A stretch of DNA of 64,000 bases. Origin: Syngnathus acus. Its lineage: Eukaryota; Chordata; Actinopteri; Syngnathiformes; Syngnathidae. Of the stretch, positions 37,871-51,176 are shown one piece after another. The number at the start of each line of letters is the position of its first letter. Position 1 is the stretch's first letter. The notes below the pieces were generated by a model. That model did not search any database. It had not been told where the DNA came from and was given only the letters and a program-made list of their open reading frames with translations. The stretch spans positions 20,117,456 through 20,181,455 of the forward strand of contig NC_051095.1 of the NCBI RefSeq assembly GCF_901709675.1, in the 5' to 3' direction. Made by a program: the position numbers and the translations under genes.

Positions 37871-38990
37871 GCGGGTCAATCAAAATGTCTTTGTTGCGCG
37901 CAATTAATCGTCAGCACCTTTGAACATCGAACGCTTTGACACCGGCACATATGCATTTTTCCTCCCCAGTTGTTATTTTGATTATTCAGACTATGGAACA
38001 AAACGCCTCTTTGTCACACAGGATGATTGTTGCCCATAATCGCTTCAAATGTTACGTCTCACGGCTTTGTAGGCCTCTAGCGCCACCTGGTGTTTTGCTG
38101 ATCGTTTTCAAAGCTAAGTCCCGTTTAAATTCAATTGACATTTTTGAAATTACTCGATCTTAATCACAAAATACGAGGCGTGTCGTGGTGTCTGTTCTCA
38201 GACAGAACAGTGCAGTACAGTTGAATGTATTTAGGGATTTTTAAACGTGGCGTCATTAAAAGCTAAACTCTTTCAAAGTGACTGATGCTACTAACTACTA
38301 CCAATACATTAGATTAGATTGAGCTCCATAGTAAATTATGTATTTAAAACAAACAGACACTTTCGTCTCTACATAGATAATATTGCTCGCATTTGAATTG
38401 GAACCCTTTGGAACCTCATGTTTTGGACCGCGAGTTGAGTTATATATATATACGTATATTTTCTCCATGTATTTATTTGCAGATTAATTAAAGATGCTGA
38501 AGACATGTGACTTCACCTTTTATTAGTTTTTTCCGTCTACATTTTTCATGCATCCACAGGAGAAAAGCATTTAAACTGATGACTGATATGAAAATGTGGG
38601 TTATTGTAGCTGGCCTTTTATGTATGCCATTCCCCTCACAAGTAACCTCACGCACAATCCTTTGTCAGTTTGTCTTCTTACCTACGCACATTTGATCAAA
38701 ATTATAAAATAAGGCAATGGCATTATTTAAAAGCAAAAAAAACAGACATCAAACGAGTACTGAAGCACAAATAAAGTGATAATATTGACACAATGACGTC
38801 TACTCTTCATCATCGTTTTTTTCTATGAAAACAGAAAACAACTTAATGTTTGGATCAAACTACACTTTCCTTTTGAGGTTCATTTGGAATTTTCCCTTTT
38901 GCTCCTCTGCTGTGTCCTGTGAGTGGATAATAATAATACAAAAAAAGTGGCGAGGTTGGTTTTTCTAAAAAGTTTAAAAATCACAGGAGC
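37871..38990. other. Intergenic, no gene seen
   Basis: AT-rich DNA. It may include the 3' untranslated region of tspan6 (minus-strand AATAAA candidates near 38477 and 38523). Confidence 0.45.
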
Positions 38991-38991
38991 G

Positions 38992-41900
38992 TCAGTCGTT
39001 TAGGTTGGGAGATGCACACTGAGTCACCTGGTAAAACAAAAGAGAAAGAAAGAAACAAACAAAATCCCCAAAATGCTGCTGAAATATTTTTTTGCTTAAA
39101 CTGGATGTAATATAGGTAGCTTTTTACCTGCATGAGGCAGTGGCTGTCTTTACACCATCTCGTACTGGTTGTGGTTATGTATCGAGACAAGCAGCAGGCC
39201 AGGAATATCCCAATGAGCTGAGCACAATTGAAAACACGCAAAATACAGGTGTGTTCTATTGTTTAATAATAAACATGTACTTCCGACAATTTGTACCTTG
39301 ACTTACAAGTTGTTATGTCAATCCATTTCCTCATTGAAATGCATTACAATGCCATTTATCGGTACAGCTCTCACCCAAACCCAAATTTCATTTTGTGTGT
39401 TTGACCGTTTGTCCTTTTCAATGAAGCGCTGCAAGTACATCAGCGACTGTAGCTCTCCTTCCCCACGTCCCAGGGCATTTCAGTACCTTAATTACTCCAT
39501 GTTATTCTCTAAATTTCCCTGAAGTGTTTGAAATTGGTCTGCAACTCAAATTTTAGCTGATGACAAATAATAAATTCCATCATACAACGGCTCATAACTT
39601 GACAAAAAATCATGTAGGCCAGGGCACTCGTGAGTATAAATACCACTGTACTCATTTTGTGGGGAGTGTCTACCAACTCATTATCACATACCTGGAAAAA
39701 GGCAATTCCAAAGGAGATCCCAGCAATGATGCCCAGGTTGGATTCCATCACATTAGTCACCAGTAAGAAGCAACCCTGCACACAAGACAAATAATAAATT
39801 TATTCCTTATCCAACACTACCAAGAACGTGACGATTGCTTGGTAAAGCATCCATCGTCCATTATCTATCACTATTGTTTTAAAGGGAGATTAGGTCCTAA
39901 AAATACCTATATCTTAAATCTGTGTTGTTAAAAGTGAAGAAAATTTGCAAGAAACATGAACCCAACCGACATGACTTGCCTTCGCAGATCACATAAATAA
40001 AATGCTGTTGAGAGCTAGATAAAGTCCCCTGGCCTTTACTTTTGAAAGCTGTGATTTAGACAATGTTTTCAAGACACACAGAGCACCTAGTGGAAGCCCA
40101 TACATACAAGGATGTGGAGAAAATACAAAGTTTGACACAGGAAGGCCGGCGTGGACAAGTAGAAGAATTATGTGGTGGACATACTAATTTGCTACTCTAC
40201 CATGCAACCACCAGAGGGCACAAGTGATTCAGGCCTGAATACTGCACAAATCCTTACGTAAAAAAAAAAAAAAAAATCTTTAAACTAACACATCTTTTTA
40301 AGGTATCTCTAACATAGAAATGAAAGTAAACAACAAAAAAATCTCTAAAAGGGGGCGCTGCCCAATAAAGGTTTGGGAGCCTGACTACTGTGCAAACTGA
40401 CAGAAAGTGAATGGCGTGAGGTTCTGCTTGGCAGTCAATAGTCAGTGTTCCAACGCTGTCCGTTGTTCGCTTGTTGGATTAAAACAATGACACAATTTAG
40501 TCGAAGTAGAAACTCACAGTGTTGTACACTTCGTTGCCAGCCTTGTCCAGGTCCTTGAGGGTCTCCGGAGAGCAGTTGGTGTCAACTTTGCAGCAACTGG
40601 CAGGAATGCCCTGGTCTTTGAAATAGTCGGTTTCTGCCCAGTCCGTGTAGTTTTTCACGCCACAGCATTGCAACTGTATTTACCCAAAACAACAAAGCAA
40701 ACAAGTTACGGTCATTCCAAACTATCATATTTCTGTTATTTTACATCACTGATTGTGTTCAAACAGGCTCAGTCGTGAAGTCAATAATATCTATGTAGGA
40801 GCCATAGGATCAGTCAAATCGTGTGTTTATATATTTACTACCCGATTTTTTTTCTCTAAAGAGATTTATTTCGATGGGGAGGAAAATTTTCACGGCACAC
40901 CGCTTAACAAAACGATACAAAAAAAAGAGGATACACAGGTTATTTATGTACCTTCTGTAATCTAGTGGAAGATTTGTTTGGTCTACATTTTACTAAATGT
41001 GGTTGGCACATAGCAATTAATCCCTCCTCACTTTTTTTTAATAGAAAATAATTGTTCATCCAAATAAGTGATATTGGCTGATTTCCTGTGGCACACTGTC
41101 GTGCCATGTCCCAATCTATGTGACTCACTCAAGATGCTTGGTGGGCCAGATTAAAAACTCGACGACTACTTACAGTCCTTTGGATGGCATCCACAGCGGT
41201 TCTGCTTGTCTCAGTGCTGTTGTAGGACTTCACAGCATTTTTGTATGCAGTGCCTAATTTTTCCTTTATCTGTAAAATCCAAACACAAAAAAGTAATTCC
41301 ATAATTGTCTTCTGCTTTGTTCTATGTAGTGGTTTTGCCACCAATAACTCACCTCATGCCTGAAGATGAAGCCTGATATTCCGGCTACCAGCTCGGCCAG
41401 GAAGACCACAGTTAAGAACATGGCATACTGTACAAAGAGAGCGATTATGTGGAACATTAAAAGCAATGTGTTGGTTGGGTTAGGAGTTGAGGAGGGGGGT
41501 TCGCCACTGACCAGTTTGAGCATCCACGGGCTGCCCCGGCATGTGGCAAAGCAGCCAAAAAGGCCGAATATGATGATGGCGGCGCCGGTGCCGATGAGCA
41601 CGTACGGCGCGTTTGTGGTCTCATCGGAGGCTAGTGTGATGTACGCCTCTAGGTTGACCTTCCCCCACACGCCCACCGCCAGCAGGATCATGCCTGTGAA
41701 CTGAGGAAGAGCAGCAGCAGCCAATCAGCATCACCAAATTTGGATGCACCACTTTTTCCAGCTCGAGTACATGTACTTAATTACCGATACCAAGACACAA
41801 AATTCCGTTACCTCCGTCACCGTGGGATGGAGGAAACGGAATTTCGGTTTCTTTGTGTGTCTTGACATATGAAGGGATTGACAATAAAGCTGACTTTGAC

Positions 41901-42259
41901 TTTGACAATACTTGACTGCCATTACATCTGGCAATTTATAAACGATTTTATCTCTTACATATCGATAGTCCACTAAGTAAGTACCGTACTTTCTATGTGG
42001 GGAAAAAACGTTTGATTCTAATTAACGTTAGGTTTTAAAAGTCGGTTTTAAGAATTATAAGCGTTTTAATCAATATAAATGTTTAAAGTTGTTGGAGATT
42101 CTATCTTGAAAATTTTAACCATATGCTGGTGGGTCTGGAACATGTGATAAAAGAGAATCCACTACATTGAGAAATACTTCCAAAGTGATTCATTCCAACG
42201 CTTCCAACTCGGGCTGAAATGTCATCATTGTTATTGTCTATACGTCACGTGTGTGTGGA

Positions 42260-42290
<31 letters not shown>

Positions 42291-44295
42291 TGACTCCCAT
42301 AAACAGCGAGGACAGATAAAAGCATTTTAGCGTGAACTTTGTGTTGGCTACAAATGGCTGACACAAAGATAAAAATCAGCAGCAACAGCACTTAATCATT
42401 ATCTTTAGTGTAAGTATGAGGGCAAAATATTCGAGTAGAGCTCTGAAATTTGTGATTGATAGGTCCTGTTTTGTTTTTTTATATTCAAGTGTCTGTAAAA
42501 TTATTTTCTTTAAATTGTTTTTAACTTGTCTTCTACTAATGTTAACTGGACTAATCGGGGTAGAAGGGTAGAGCTATACCATCCATCCATTATCTAATGT
42601 AATTTAACAGCTTAAAGCACCCTCATACTGAATTCGCTTTATTTAAAGTTGCTTTATTTAAATGTTCTGTATTCATAGCCCAGGCGATGGCACTGACAAA
42701 AGAAAAAAAACAAAAGAATGAAAATTGTTTTGAGACATGAGCAAGTTATCATCAAAACCATCCATTTTCTGTACCGCTTGTCCCCACGGGGGTCGCGGGT
42801 GTGCTGGAGCCTATCCCAGCAGTTTGATTGATTGATTGAACATTTATGAGTCATCAGGCAGTAGGCAGGGGACACCCTGAACCGGTTGCCAGCCAATCGC
42901 AGGGCACACAGAGACGAACAGCCACTTGCACTCACACCAATGGGCAATTTGGATGTGGGAGGAAACCGGAGTAACCCACGCAGGCACGGGAGGAACATGC
43001 AAATTCCACACAGGGAGGGCCGGTGGTGGAATCTTACCCACACCCTCTGAACTATGAGTCGGACGTGTTAACCAGTGTTCCACCGTGCTGCCTGCAAGTT
43101 AGCATTTGTTTACAATATACTTGTATTGCATTTGATGGAACGCCACCCCCACCAATATGGTCTATGCATGTCACATATCGCGTGCTGGCTCTTCTATTCA
43201 TATCCATGGTTGTCCCTGATAAGGTCCCTGCGTCCTGCACCAAGGTGAACACCAAGTGTGGAAACTAAAAGGCCTTAACACTTGAGAACAACAACATTTT
43301 CAACTTTTTGGTGTCGCCAATTCATAGGGCTAAACAATTTTGAAAAATATTCTAATTGTGCTAAGCTTCCGCTCCCTCCAGATTGCAATTTAAAATATGA
43401 TTATTTCTTCAAGGTCCTCTTTTCAAGTGTTTGAAATAAACCCGAGAAACAAATTAAAATGTAATAAAATAAATTGTATTTTTAAAAAAAAAATACGATT
43501 ATTTCTTTAAGGTCCTCTTTTCAAGTATTTGAAACAAAATTCTACCATACAATTATACGTGTATAATTTGTTACCAGGTGATTTTCAGATATGCTTTATG
43601 AAAGAAAGGGAGGTTATAATTTTCAGGGTAAATTAGATTTAAGATACTTCAGAACAACCATGGGCACATTTTTAAGTTTGTAAAAAAAACAACTTTGTTG
43701 CTAAGAACTCCCAAGGTGAAAGATCATGACATTCATTTGCAGTACATTTGTGATTCTAAGTGCAATTGATACATACCTGTTTTGGTTTTGGAAAAAATAT
43801 TTTTGTAACTACGAAGGGTTCGGTGAATGTCGGTCTCTTTGATCAATCACTATGGGTAGTATCCTTTTTTTATTTGCCTTACACGTTCTACTTGTAATGC
43901 CAGCATAAACATTAATATCATTGAGTTTGAACAAAATAAAAACAGTAGGACTTCGAACGTGTGAGTAGGCAGTGACGTCATTTCAAGTCTTATCTTTGAT
44001 TAATCACCGGAGGCTGTGCTCGCAAATAACGGCAACAACGGAGTTTGTGGACGGGCATTATATAAAGGTTTATCTTCTTAACTTAACAACAACAAAAACG
44101 ACCTTGTTTTATTTAATTAGTGCGTGTTACCCTCTTTTTTTTCCCATCCCATTGTTGGTATTAGCTTCTCGCCCCCCCTTTCTCCACATCGACATGGTCG
44201 CAGCTCACCCAGAAAATGAGACTGTAGGAGATGAGGAAAGTCTTCAGGCAGGTAATGACCGGCTTCGTCTGAAGCCGACGTGAAGGCGGCGACAT
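38992..44295 (-). CDS. tspan6: tspan6: tetraspanin-6 (TSPAN6/7 group), C-terminus frame-shifted
   Basis: Four-transmembrane tetraspanin. Exons on the minus strand: 44295-44209, 41700-41512, 41427-41353, 41269-41174, 40673-40518, 39775-39692, 39217 onward; all internal joins are phase 0. The N-terminus MSPPSRRLQTKPVITCLKTF matches TSPAN6 more than TSPAN7. TM2 and the small loop are in exon 2 (GLFGCFATCRGSPWMLKL), TM3 in exon 3 (MFLTVVFLAELVAGISGFIF). The large loop has CCGV (exon 5), SCC and further cysteines. TM4 is GIIAGISFGIAFFQ plus LIGIFLACCLSR. Other exons blend TSPAN6 and TSPAN7 features, so the name rests on the N-terminus and on srpx2/sytl4 next door. The expected ending NQYEMV-stop is present but one base out of frame (about 39150-39170). 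As written, the frame continues, through a possible splice 39128 to 39027, to a stop at 38992-38994. Confidence 0.9.
41740..41915 (+). mobile_element. Short retroelement tail in tspan6 intron 1
   Basis: It ends in gacaataaagctgactttg with a (tttgac)-like terminal repeat at about 41880-41907, the sort of 3' end seen on LINE/SINE insertions. The source family is not identified. Confidence 0.4.
42240..42290. repeat. (GT)n plus poly-G microsatellite
   Basis: gtgtgtgtgtgtg followed by a run of ten G at 42277-42286, in tspan6 intron 1. Confidence 0.9.
42762..43095 (-). mobile_element. SINE-like dispersed repeat
   Basis: Full-length-looking minus-strand copy: ccattttctgtaccgcttg, gctggagcctatcccagc, gttgccagccaatcgcag, ccaatgggcaatttgg, acccacgcaggcacggg and gttaaccagtgttccaccgt in the order expected. 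A short attg microsatellite at about 42827-42840 interrupts it. Confidence 0.8.
43388..43545. repeat. Local direct repeat of about 50 bp
   Basis: The blocks at about 43392-43440 and 43491-43540 share gattatttcttcaaggtcct then cttttcaagtgtttgaaa with few differences, separated by ~50 bases, in tspan6 intron 1. Confidence 0.8.
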
Positions 44296-44431
44296 GTTCG
44301 ACTTCTTTCGTTTCTCTGTGAAGTAAAAAGAGAAAAAGCTCACTTCAAAGGACGGCCCAGAGAAGAAAAAGTTGATGGGGGGGACGCGGGTTACGCACGT
44401 CCTAGGAGAACTCAAGAGGGAAGTGACGTCA
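43973..44431. promoter_or_regulatory. Two perfect CRE palindromes flanking tspan6 exon 1
   Basis: TGACGTCA occurs at 43973-43980 (intron 1 side) and 44424-44431 (upstream of the tspan6 start, toward srpx2). This 8-bp palindrome is the CREB/ATF site. Two copies within 460 bases around a first exon suggest cAMP-responsive control, but this is inferred from motif only. Confidence 0.4.
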
Positions 44432-45447
44432 TTGTCCAGATTTACTTTTCCCGTGGGAATCAGCGACAATAATATAAAGTTAACTATGTTCAAACTTGTT
44501 GATCACCGGCCCCGCGTTCAGAACAAGATACTCGATCTGAATCATGGCAAACTAGATACATGTAATTTGAATTATAATCACGAAGAAAGTCTGGTGGGAA
44601 TAACCAAAGAAAAGCGTAGTAAGAAATTCAGCCGAATTTTATTGAGATAATACTGCATTAACTACAACAAGAACAACAGCATGAACAACAAAAACAAAAA
44701 AAAAAGATTAGCTAAGTGGAAAAGAAATCTTTTTACTTCAAAGAAGTGTCAATTTTTTTCCTCCTTGAAAAAGTCTCAATGAGTCGTCATCGTTCATCCT
44801 TTCTCTCCGACGATGCTTTCAAAATAAAGTGATAGGCAAGCTCATACTATTTAGTACAGTTTTATTCATGCGTTGTATTGAGGGATTCCTTAGAAAATGA
44901 TAAATTCTGAAATCAATTCAGTTGTATTATCAATGAAAATATCGCAACAAACATACTGAAAATGAGCAATCTTTCTGTTTTTTATTATGAAAGTTCTCAA
45001 ACTTTTTGTTGAATCTTCGCTATAGTTTCGCGCGACTGTCATATAATCACTCAACTGAAACACAGTAATTCCGTAAATTATTGAGAGAAAATGTACATTT
45101 GACTATTAACGCACATAGGAGTATTAATTATTTTAAGAATCACTTTTTGTCTTATCGACACGCTGGAACGTCATTGAGTGACACGAGACAACAGCCCCCC
45201 CTAGTGGGTTTGTACTCGTCACTGAAGTAACAAGGAGCTTTTCGGCTGAGCACTCCCGAGAAGACAGAAAAGCTTATTTTTCACCGGAAACAAACCAGTG
45301 GGGCTTTTTAAAATTCGTTTGAGTGTCACTTGTCAAGGTTTTGCAAAGTTTGACATTGTTGGGAGTTAGACTCCAGCCAACGGGAAGCTGCGCACAACGT
45401 TTTTCCTCCCAGCAGTGTCATCCTTTTTCCCGTCCAAAGGTTTGACT
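44296..45447. promoter_or_regulatory. Shared tspan6/srpx2 head-to-head intergenic region
   Basis: 1.15 kb separates the two divergent start codons. No other gene is seen. The srpx2-proximal leader (about 45240-45447) and the tspan6-proximal segment with the CRE site are the likely core promoters; a bidirectional arrangement is inferred. Confidence 0.5.
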
Positions 45448-48400
45448 ATGACTCGACCACTGGTGTTCTTTTTGTTCTCTTTACTTCTCGCAGGTGAGTC
45501 CGTGAAGCTCTCATGATGATAATAATGGATAGTTTACTTTTGTGCCTGTGAATAAGGTCTAGCATTGTCTCCCCGTGATAAGCCAGTCAGCTATTTTTTT
45601 TTTTTTTGCGGTATTCAGTAATAAGATGTGCATTAGATACAGATGTGGTTCACATTTAGACCTCACTCACACTTCAGGAAAACAACATTTGGGATTCCCC
45701 AGCATGTCATAATTAATTATAACTTAACCAGTGAAAATGATGACCCAAAAAAGTTTTTTTCCCCCAAGTATATGCAATGTGTGAATGCTGGAATGTTATT
45801 AAGCTCCTGCTAAAGAAAGCTTGTGTTGCTGAGATTCCTCAGTATCATCTTAACTGTTTCTACACCTCTTCCCAGTTTAAAGGAGTTTTGTTAGTTTTTT
45901 TTATGCGTTTCTTTTTTTCCTTGTTCCAGCTGTGTGTGCGACCATAGAGGATGGTGGCTATGATGATGTTGCCGAGGAAGATGATGAGCATCATCTCGAC
46001 TACACCAGTACGTATAATAATAATGCACAGATGGGCCAGACTTATCTCTAAAGATCAAAATCACAGTATACCAGTGTTATAATACACTAACAAAATACAA
46101 GTAGATGTGTTTATTACAAATGTGGGGCTCTTAGTCATTCCTAGAGTTTGGACACATACCCACGGCGAGGTGTCTTTTCGGCAGGGCCACAGAGAACGGT
46201 AATGTTTTTAAGAGCAGGCTCAAGACCGACCTTTTTAGTTTAGCTTTTAGTGTCCCTGGCCTTTATTACACATACCGTACATACGTTACAAATGTCCTTT
46301 CCACCAGAACTTCACTGGTGTCACTCTCCACGTCTCGTCAACGGGGAGCTGTCCTGCCATTCCCCACGAGGTCGAGCATACCGGACCACCCAGGGCACCC
46401 GCTGCACCATGAGCTGCGATCGAGGCTACCGCCTGATTGGTCGGACGTCCATCCAGTGCCTCGCCAACCGTCGCTGGTCAGGGGTCGCCGTCTGCCGCAG
46501 TGAGTGGAAGTTGCCGTTAACAAACGTCACAGTTCGTCTTGGGGGATGACAAGTTAATTGGAGATTGTAGCTCTGCTTTCCCACAGGCGAAGATATTACA
46601 GTAATTAAGTATAAAGCAAATGCTCGTCATGCATGATGGAGCCGACAAATAATAATAATTGATGCCCCGCCATAAAAGGTTTGGGGTTGTAATTGCATGG
46701 TGTTATGTCTAGAGGTGTTTTACCCATCTAGATATACTGTAAATGCCTTTTCTTACTGTAAAACATGTTTGATCTGAAACTGTCTTCTGTATACAGCAGA
46801 AACAAAAGAATTGACCTTCCCTTTCCAATATTATTGGAGGGAACCGTAGAATGGACACAATCATTCCATCAGAGTATCAAGTTGATCTTAATTTTGTCCT
46901 GCAGAGATGCGATGCGGTGTGTTGCCTCTCATTCCGCACGGCAGATACACGTGCACTCAGGGCTTTGTGGTGGACTCCAGATGCGACTTCACCTGCACCC
47001 CCGGCTATCACATTGAGGGGGAGTACACACGCACGTGTCAGCACGGGGGGACCTGGAGCGGGGCACAGCCCATTTGCTTAGGTACGCTTCAGAGGTGCTC
47101 GCACTCTGTGCTTAAGTAGAGGTACAGATACAGTACTTAAGTACTGATAACTGAAAATTATGCTTAAGTACAGTCACCAGAAGTCACACATTGAAAAAAA
47201 CGCAGTGATGAAGAATTTTCTTACATTTGATAGCTTCAATCTGCAGCCGTAAAATGGAGCTAAACTTGGTACATCTGCTTTGCTGACTTGCGATTTTTTT
47301 TTTTTTTTTTCCACCCACAAGCACAGCTCTCTTGGGGTTCACTTTCACCAAAGTAAACATATTTTCTCTCATCCTGCTAATGGAATCCAAAGCTGTGGTC
47401 TCTTCAGCTTCATGTTTCCTTAAAGTAGTGGTTCTGAAGCCAGGGAGCCTAGACTATTGTTCTAACTAAATAAAGAATAAATACAGTTACTCATCACTTG
47501 CCCTGTTAAATGTAAAAAAAATATGTCCTTGCGTATATAACCCCCCCACCCCACACACACACAATCATAACCTCATCCACTATTTGTTTTTAAATGCTAG
47601 GACTGGGATGGGCAACTGGCGGTCCACACAAAACTAATGCTTGGACCTCACATGTGTATATATAGGTTTGGTTTTATGAAAAAAATATACAAATCATGTG
47701 GTCACTATTTAGCAAACTTGCTCACGGCGGTGGTGTAGACTGTAACCCTCGCAAAAAACGAGGGATTGCTGTATTTGTCTACAATGAAAGATCAGTTTTC
47801 CATAAAATGTGTTGTGGGTCTCCAACTGATTTCAGACACAGAACCTCCAAAAATCAGATGTCCGCGATCCAGAATCAGTGTGGCAGAACCTGGTAAACTG
47901 ACTGCCAGAGTAACTTGGGATGCACCGGTTGCCACAGACACAGCTGATAAAACACTTGAGTATGTCTCTGCTTAACTTTAGGACCTTTTTCTCGTTTCAA
48001 ATGGAAGGACGAGTTCGACTTTCTTGTCTTTGTAGTGTGATTCTAGTTGGCCAGCAGCCCGGCACGGACTTTAACGAGGGAGCCAATATAATTCGCTACA
48101 AAGTGTACGATCAAGCCAGAAACAGAGCTGCCTGCAAATTTATCGTCCGTGTTGAAGGTGAGCAGATGTATCACTTGGAGCATGTTCTGCCTATACTGAA
48201 TGTGTCATTGAGATAACTCACTACATTATTTGTAGTGAGTTAATAATTTTTGACAAATTAAGCGTAATTGGATCATTTTGGTGACTCAGTGGTTGTGAAT
48301 CATTGAATAACACCACACTACTCTTTTTTTCCTCCCAGTGAGGAGGTGCTCTGCCTTGTCTCCGCCTTTGCACGGTTCCCTCACCTGCTCCTCCGATGCC

Positions 48401-49799
48401 ACCAACTACGGCGCCGTCTGCGAGTACCACTGCGATGGCGGGTACGAGCGCAATGGCGTGTCCAGTCGGGTTTGCCAGCAAGACCGCAGCTGGAGTGACG
48501 ACCCTGTGGAGTGCGTTCGTGAGTACGAAATACAAACTAGTGGGAATTATTACATTCAGAAATAGCATCCAAGTGGTTCCACAAAATCAAGTCATCTGGA
48601 TCAAGATTATATATTTTTTGGGGTAGATTTATAGTCTTCTTAAAAAACTGTTGCTGGAGTCATATGATTTTATTTCCTGCAACAGCTTGACAAAATAAAA
48701 TAAAATAAAATTCAATACACCATTTTATTTATTGTCAATATTAGCCCTGGGTTATGAAACCTCTTAGCCGATGTGGCTAAACATTATAAAAATCTCATAG
48801 CCACGCCTGAGTGTAGTTAGCCACAACCTGCCTGTAATTATCTTTGGTGTAAGTGTTGAATAAAAAAATACATTTTATTCATTAAATAGGTTTTGAATCA
48901 ACAGGCCTATTATGTTAAATAATTTTTGTCTGCCGAATATTAGAATCAGGATTGACCCTAATCAATAACAAAGTGACCCCATTTAAATATAGGTCGCAGC
49001 TCAATTGTCTTGGGTTATTTGAATAAAGAAATACCCACTGGTAGAATGCAGACAAAATACGTATGTCTATCTTGCTGACAGTGATATTGTGTGTTGTAGC
49101 CATGGCGATCGAGACAAATGTGAAAACGGTGTCGGCTCTACTACGTCAATTTTTCCAGACGAGGCGACTTCTCATCCTGTCTGCGCCCGACATAGCCGAC
49201 CCAGACTACCAGCTGCAGAACATCATGATACAAGTGAGGAGAACTTTGAACAACTTGAAAGCCCCCCACAAAGGTGGTCAACAATCTCTCTGCTTTCGTC
49301 CCACCCCCAGAAAGCAGACTGCGGATTACAACTGCGCCACGTGACGCTCATCGAGCTGCTGGACTCGCCCCCGCGTGAGATAGGACGCATCAAGGATCAC
49401 AACTTGACCTCGCTAGTTGTTGAGGAACTGAGGTGATGTTGAGAGAAATTTCAAGTGATTTCCACCAACTTTTGATTCGGGAAGTGCATTCACACTCAAA
49501 CGCTGAGATTCAATACAAATAGGTTGTAAATCGTCGAGGCGTCCCAGTCTTGACATTCACCAACTGAACAAAACGCATCGTCAGTGCCCCGCCCGTCCAG
49601 TTCAGACATCAGCAAATCACAAATCAACCTTACCTCTTGCTAATAATACACCATTAGTTATTGCACTGAACTTGTTTTATCAACATATACATATATATAC
49701 ACAAAGACAGACTTACTATTCAAGTTACATCATTCTGTAACAGAGCAACAACTATGAACAGAATCACACCAGACAGACACTCAGTCATCTAAGTAGAGG

Positions 49800-49838
<39 letters not shown>

Positions 49839-50195
49839 GATTTTCCAACGGAGAGTCCAATTTGTGTAAAGCCTCGGTTTTCCAGACTGGAAAATGCTTT
49901 CATTGAGTTCCCTCACAAGTCACACTCACACACATGAATCAGACATCTGACTCAGTGCATATTACCACCTAATAAGGGACCGCAACTGGATTTCAACGAT
50001 TTCCCAAACAGGCTCACATTCCGAATCTCCAGGCAATACTTCAGCATGGTGCTGGTGGACAAGCTCGGGCAGGATCGGGAGCGCTTCATCACCCCCATGG
50101 CGTCCGAGGAGCTCTTCTCCTACATTGACGGCTTCTTGCTGGACGAAGAGGAAAGGGAGAAGCTGGATCGCCACAGGGACTTTTGCGAGTCATAA
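45448..50195 (+). CDS. srpx2: srpx2: sushi repeat-containing protein X-linked 2
   Basis: Secreted protein of 445 residues (human 465). Exons: 45448-45493, 45930-46007, 46308-46499, 46905-47081, 47836-47959, 48036-48157, 48339-48518, 49100-49233, 49311-49432, 50033-50195; all phases agree. Order: signal peptide [16 protein letters not shown], acidic linker, sushi 1 ([20 protein letters not shown]), sushi 2 ([16 protein letters not shown]), a HYR domain split over two exons ([10 protein letters not shown] to [13 protein letters not shown]), sushi 3 ([16 protein letters not shown]), then a C-terminal domain ([23 protein letters not shown], ending ISO-like HRDFCES). These stretches fit SRPX2 rather than SRPX. 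In mammals the protein is extracellular, binds the urokinase receptor, and influences angiogenesis, cell migration and synapse formation. Every paired sushi cysteine inspected is retained. It is divergent from tspan6 and convergent with sytl4. Confidence 0.96.
49800..49836. repeat. (AT)n microsatellite
   Basis: About 36 bases of alternating AT in the last srpx2 intron. Confidence 0.95.
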
Positions 50196-51176
50196 AATAA
50201 ATAATAAACAGAGTGGGAGAGAGGGACAAGGTGACATAAGGGCCAAGAAAGCCCAGATGGACGCAGGAGGAAAGGTGCACAAACCTCCTACGCTTGAGTG
50301 TTTCTGCTGATCATCAGTAAAGCCTACATGAAAAAACAATGGAGCACAAAACACATTGTCGCATGCGCACACACACACACGACAACGTGTTTGTGTTACA
50401 CTGCATTTAGTTACATTCATCAGTAATTTTTGGCACAAATTGTACTTGTAAAAGTAGTTTCAATGCAACATTTTTTTTAAAATTTAGAGCATTTTGTTAA
50501 GAAACAGTTTAACATTGAGTTACATTCCTATTAATCTACAATTGCTCACATTATAGTTGGCCAGAGACTTCAGTGTTGGGCACTGCCACATAGGGTCATC
50601 AATCCACTAGAACTAACAGGTATTTACAATCACATGCAAAGGCTCTGAGGCTGCGCACAAAAGCAAAATTTTCAAAGAGAAAATTCCATTAAATGTCATA
50701 TAACTTCGTTAAAAACAAAGAATTGCGATTTAATTGCTGCTTTAAATAGATGTTCTTAATGCATCGTGGTTGGGTGTGATACGATGGTGTAAAATGAAAC
50801 AATCTAATTTTAAATCAATATTTATTGTCAGAAGAGCATAGTCGAGGCAACTTTGAGGTAACTATGGAAGTAAAAAATGTCATCTGCAACAAAGACTTCA
50901 TAAACCCTCTACAAATACATTTGCTAAGACAGTGACAAAGCTATAAAACATTTCAAAAACAACAATTTGTTGTACATGGATGTATATCAATATAATTTGC
51001 GTTGACACCATCATGACTGACACTATTTCTGTGCTGTGTAGCTGTGGTTAAAAACAAGTGAGTGTTTCTAACTTAACTCCATCATTTGAGCATTCTTTTG
51101 CACATTATTCATCAAAAAACATGTCAAAACCTGAGCCATCCCCCTCCCCGGCCCTCCAAAAAAGAGCCAGGCGTCC
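50196..51176. terminator. Convergent 3' regions of srpx2 and sytl4
   Basis: Only about 980 bases separate the two stop codons. An AATAAA starts immediately after the srpx2 stop (50196-50201), too close to be the only signal. A minus-strand AATAAA at 50826-50821 suits the sytl4 3' end. Overlapping 3' untranslated regions are possible. Confidence 0.4.

Noticed and set aside
39128-44295. Calling the tetraspanin tspan7
   Set aside because: Exons 2 and 3 and the NQYEMV remnant are TSPAN7-like, but the N-terminus and large-loop exon 4 (YNST) are TSPAN6-like and the neighbours are the TSPAN6 set. Some doubt remains.
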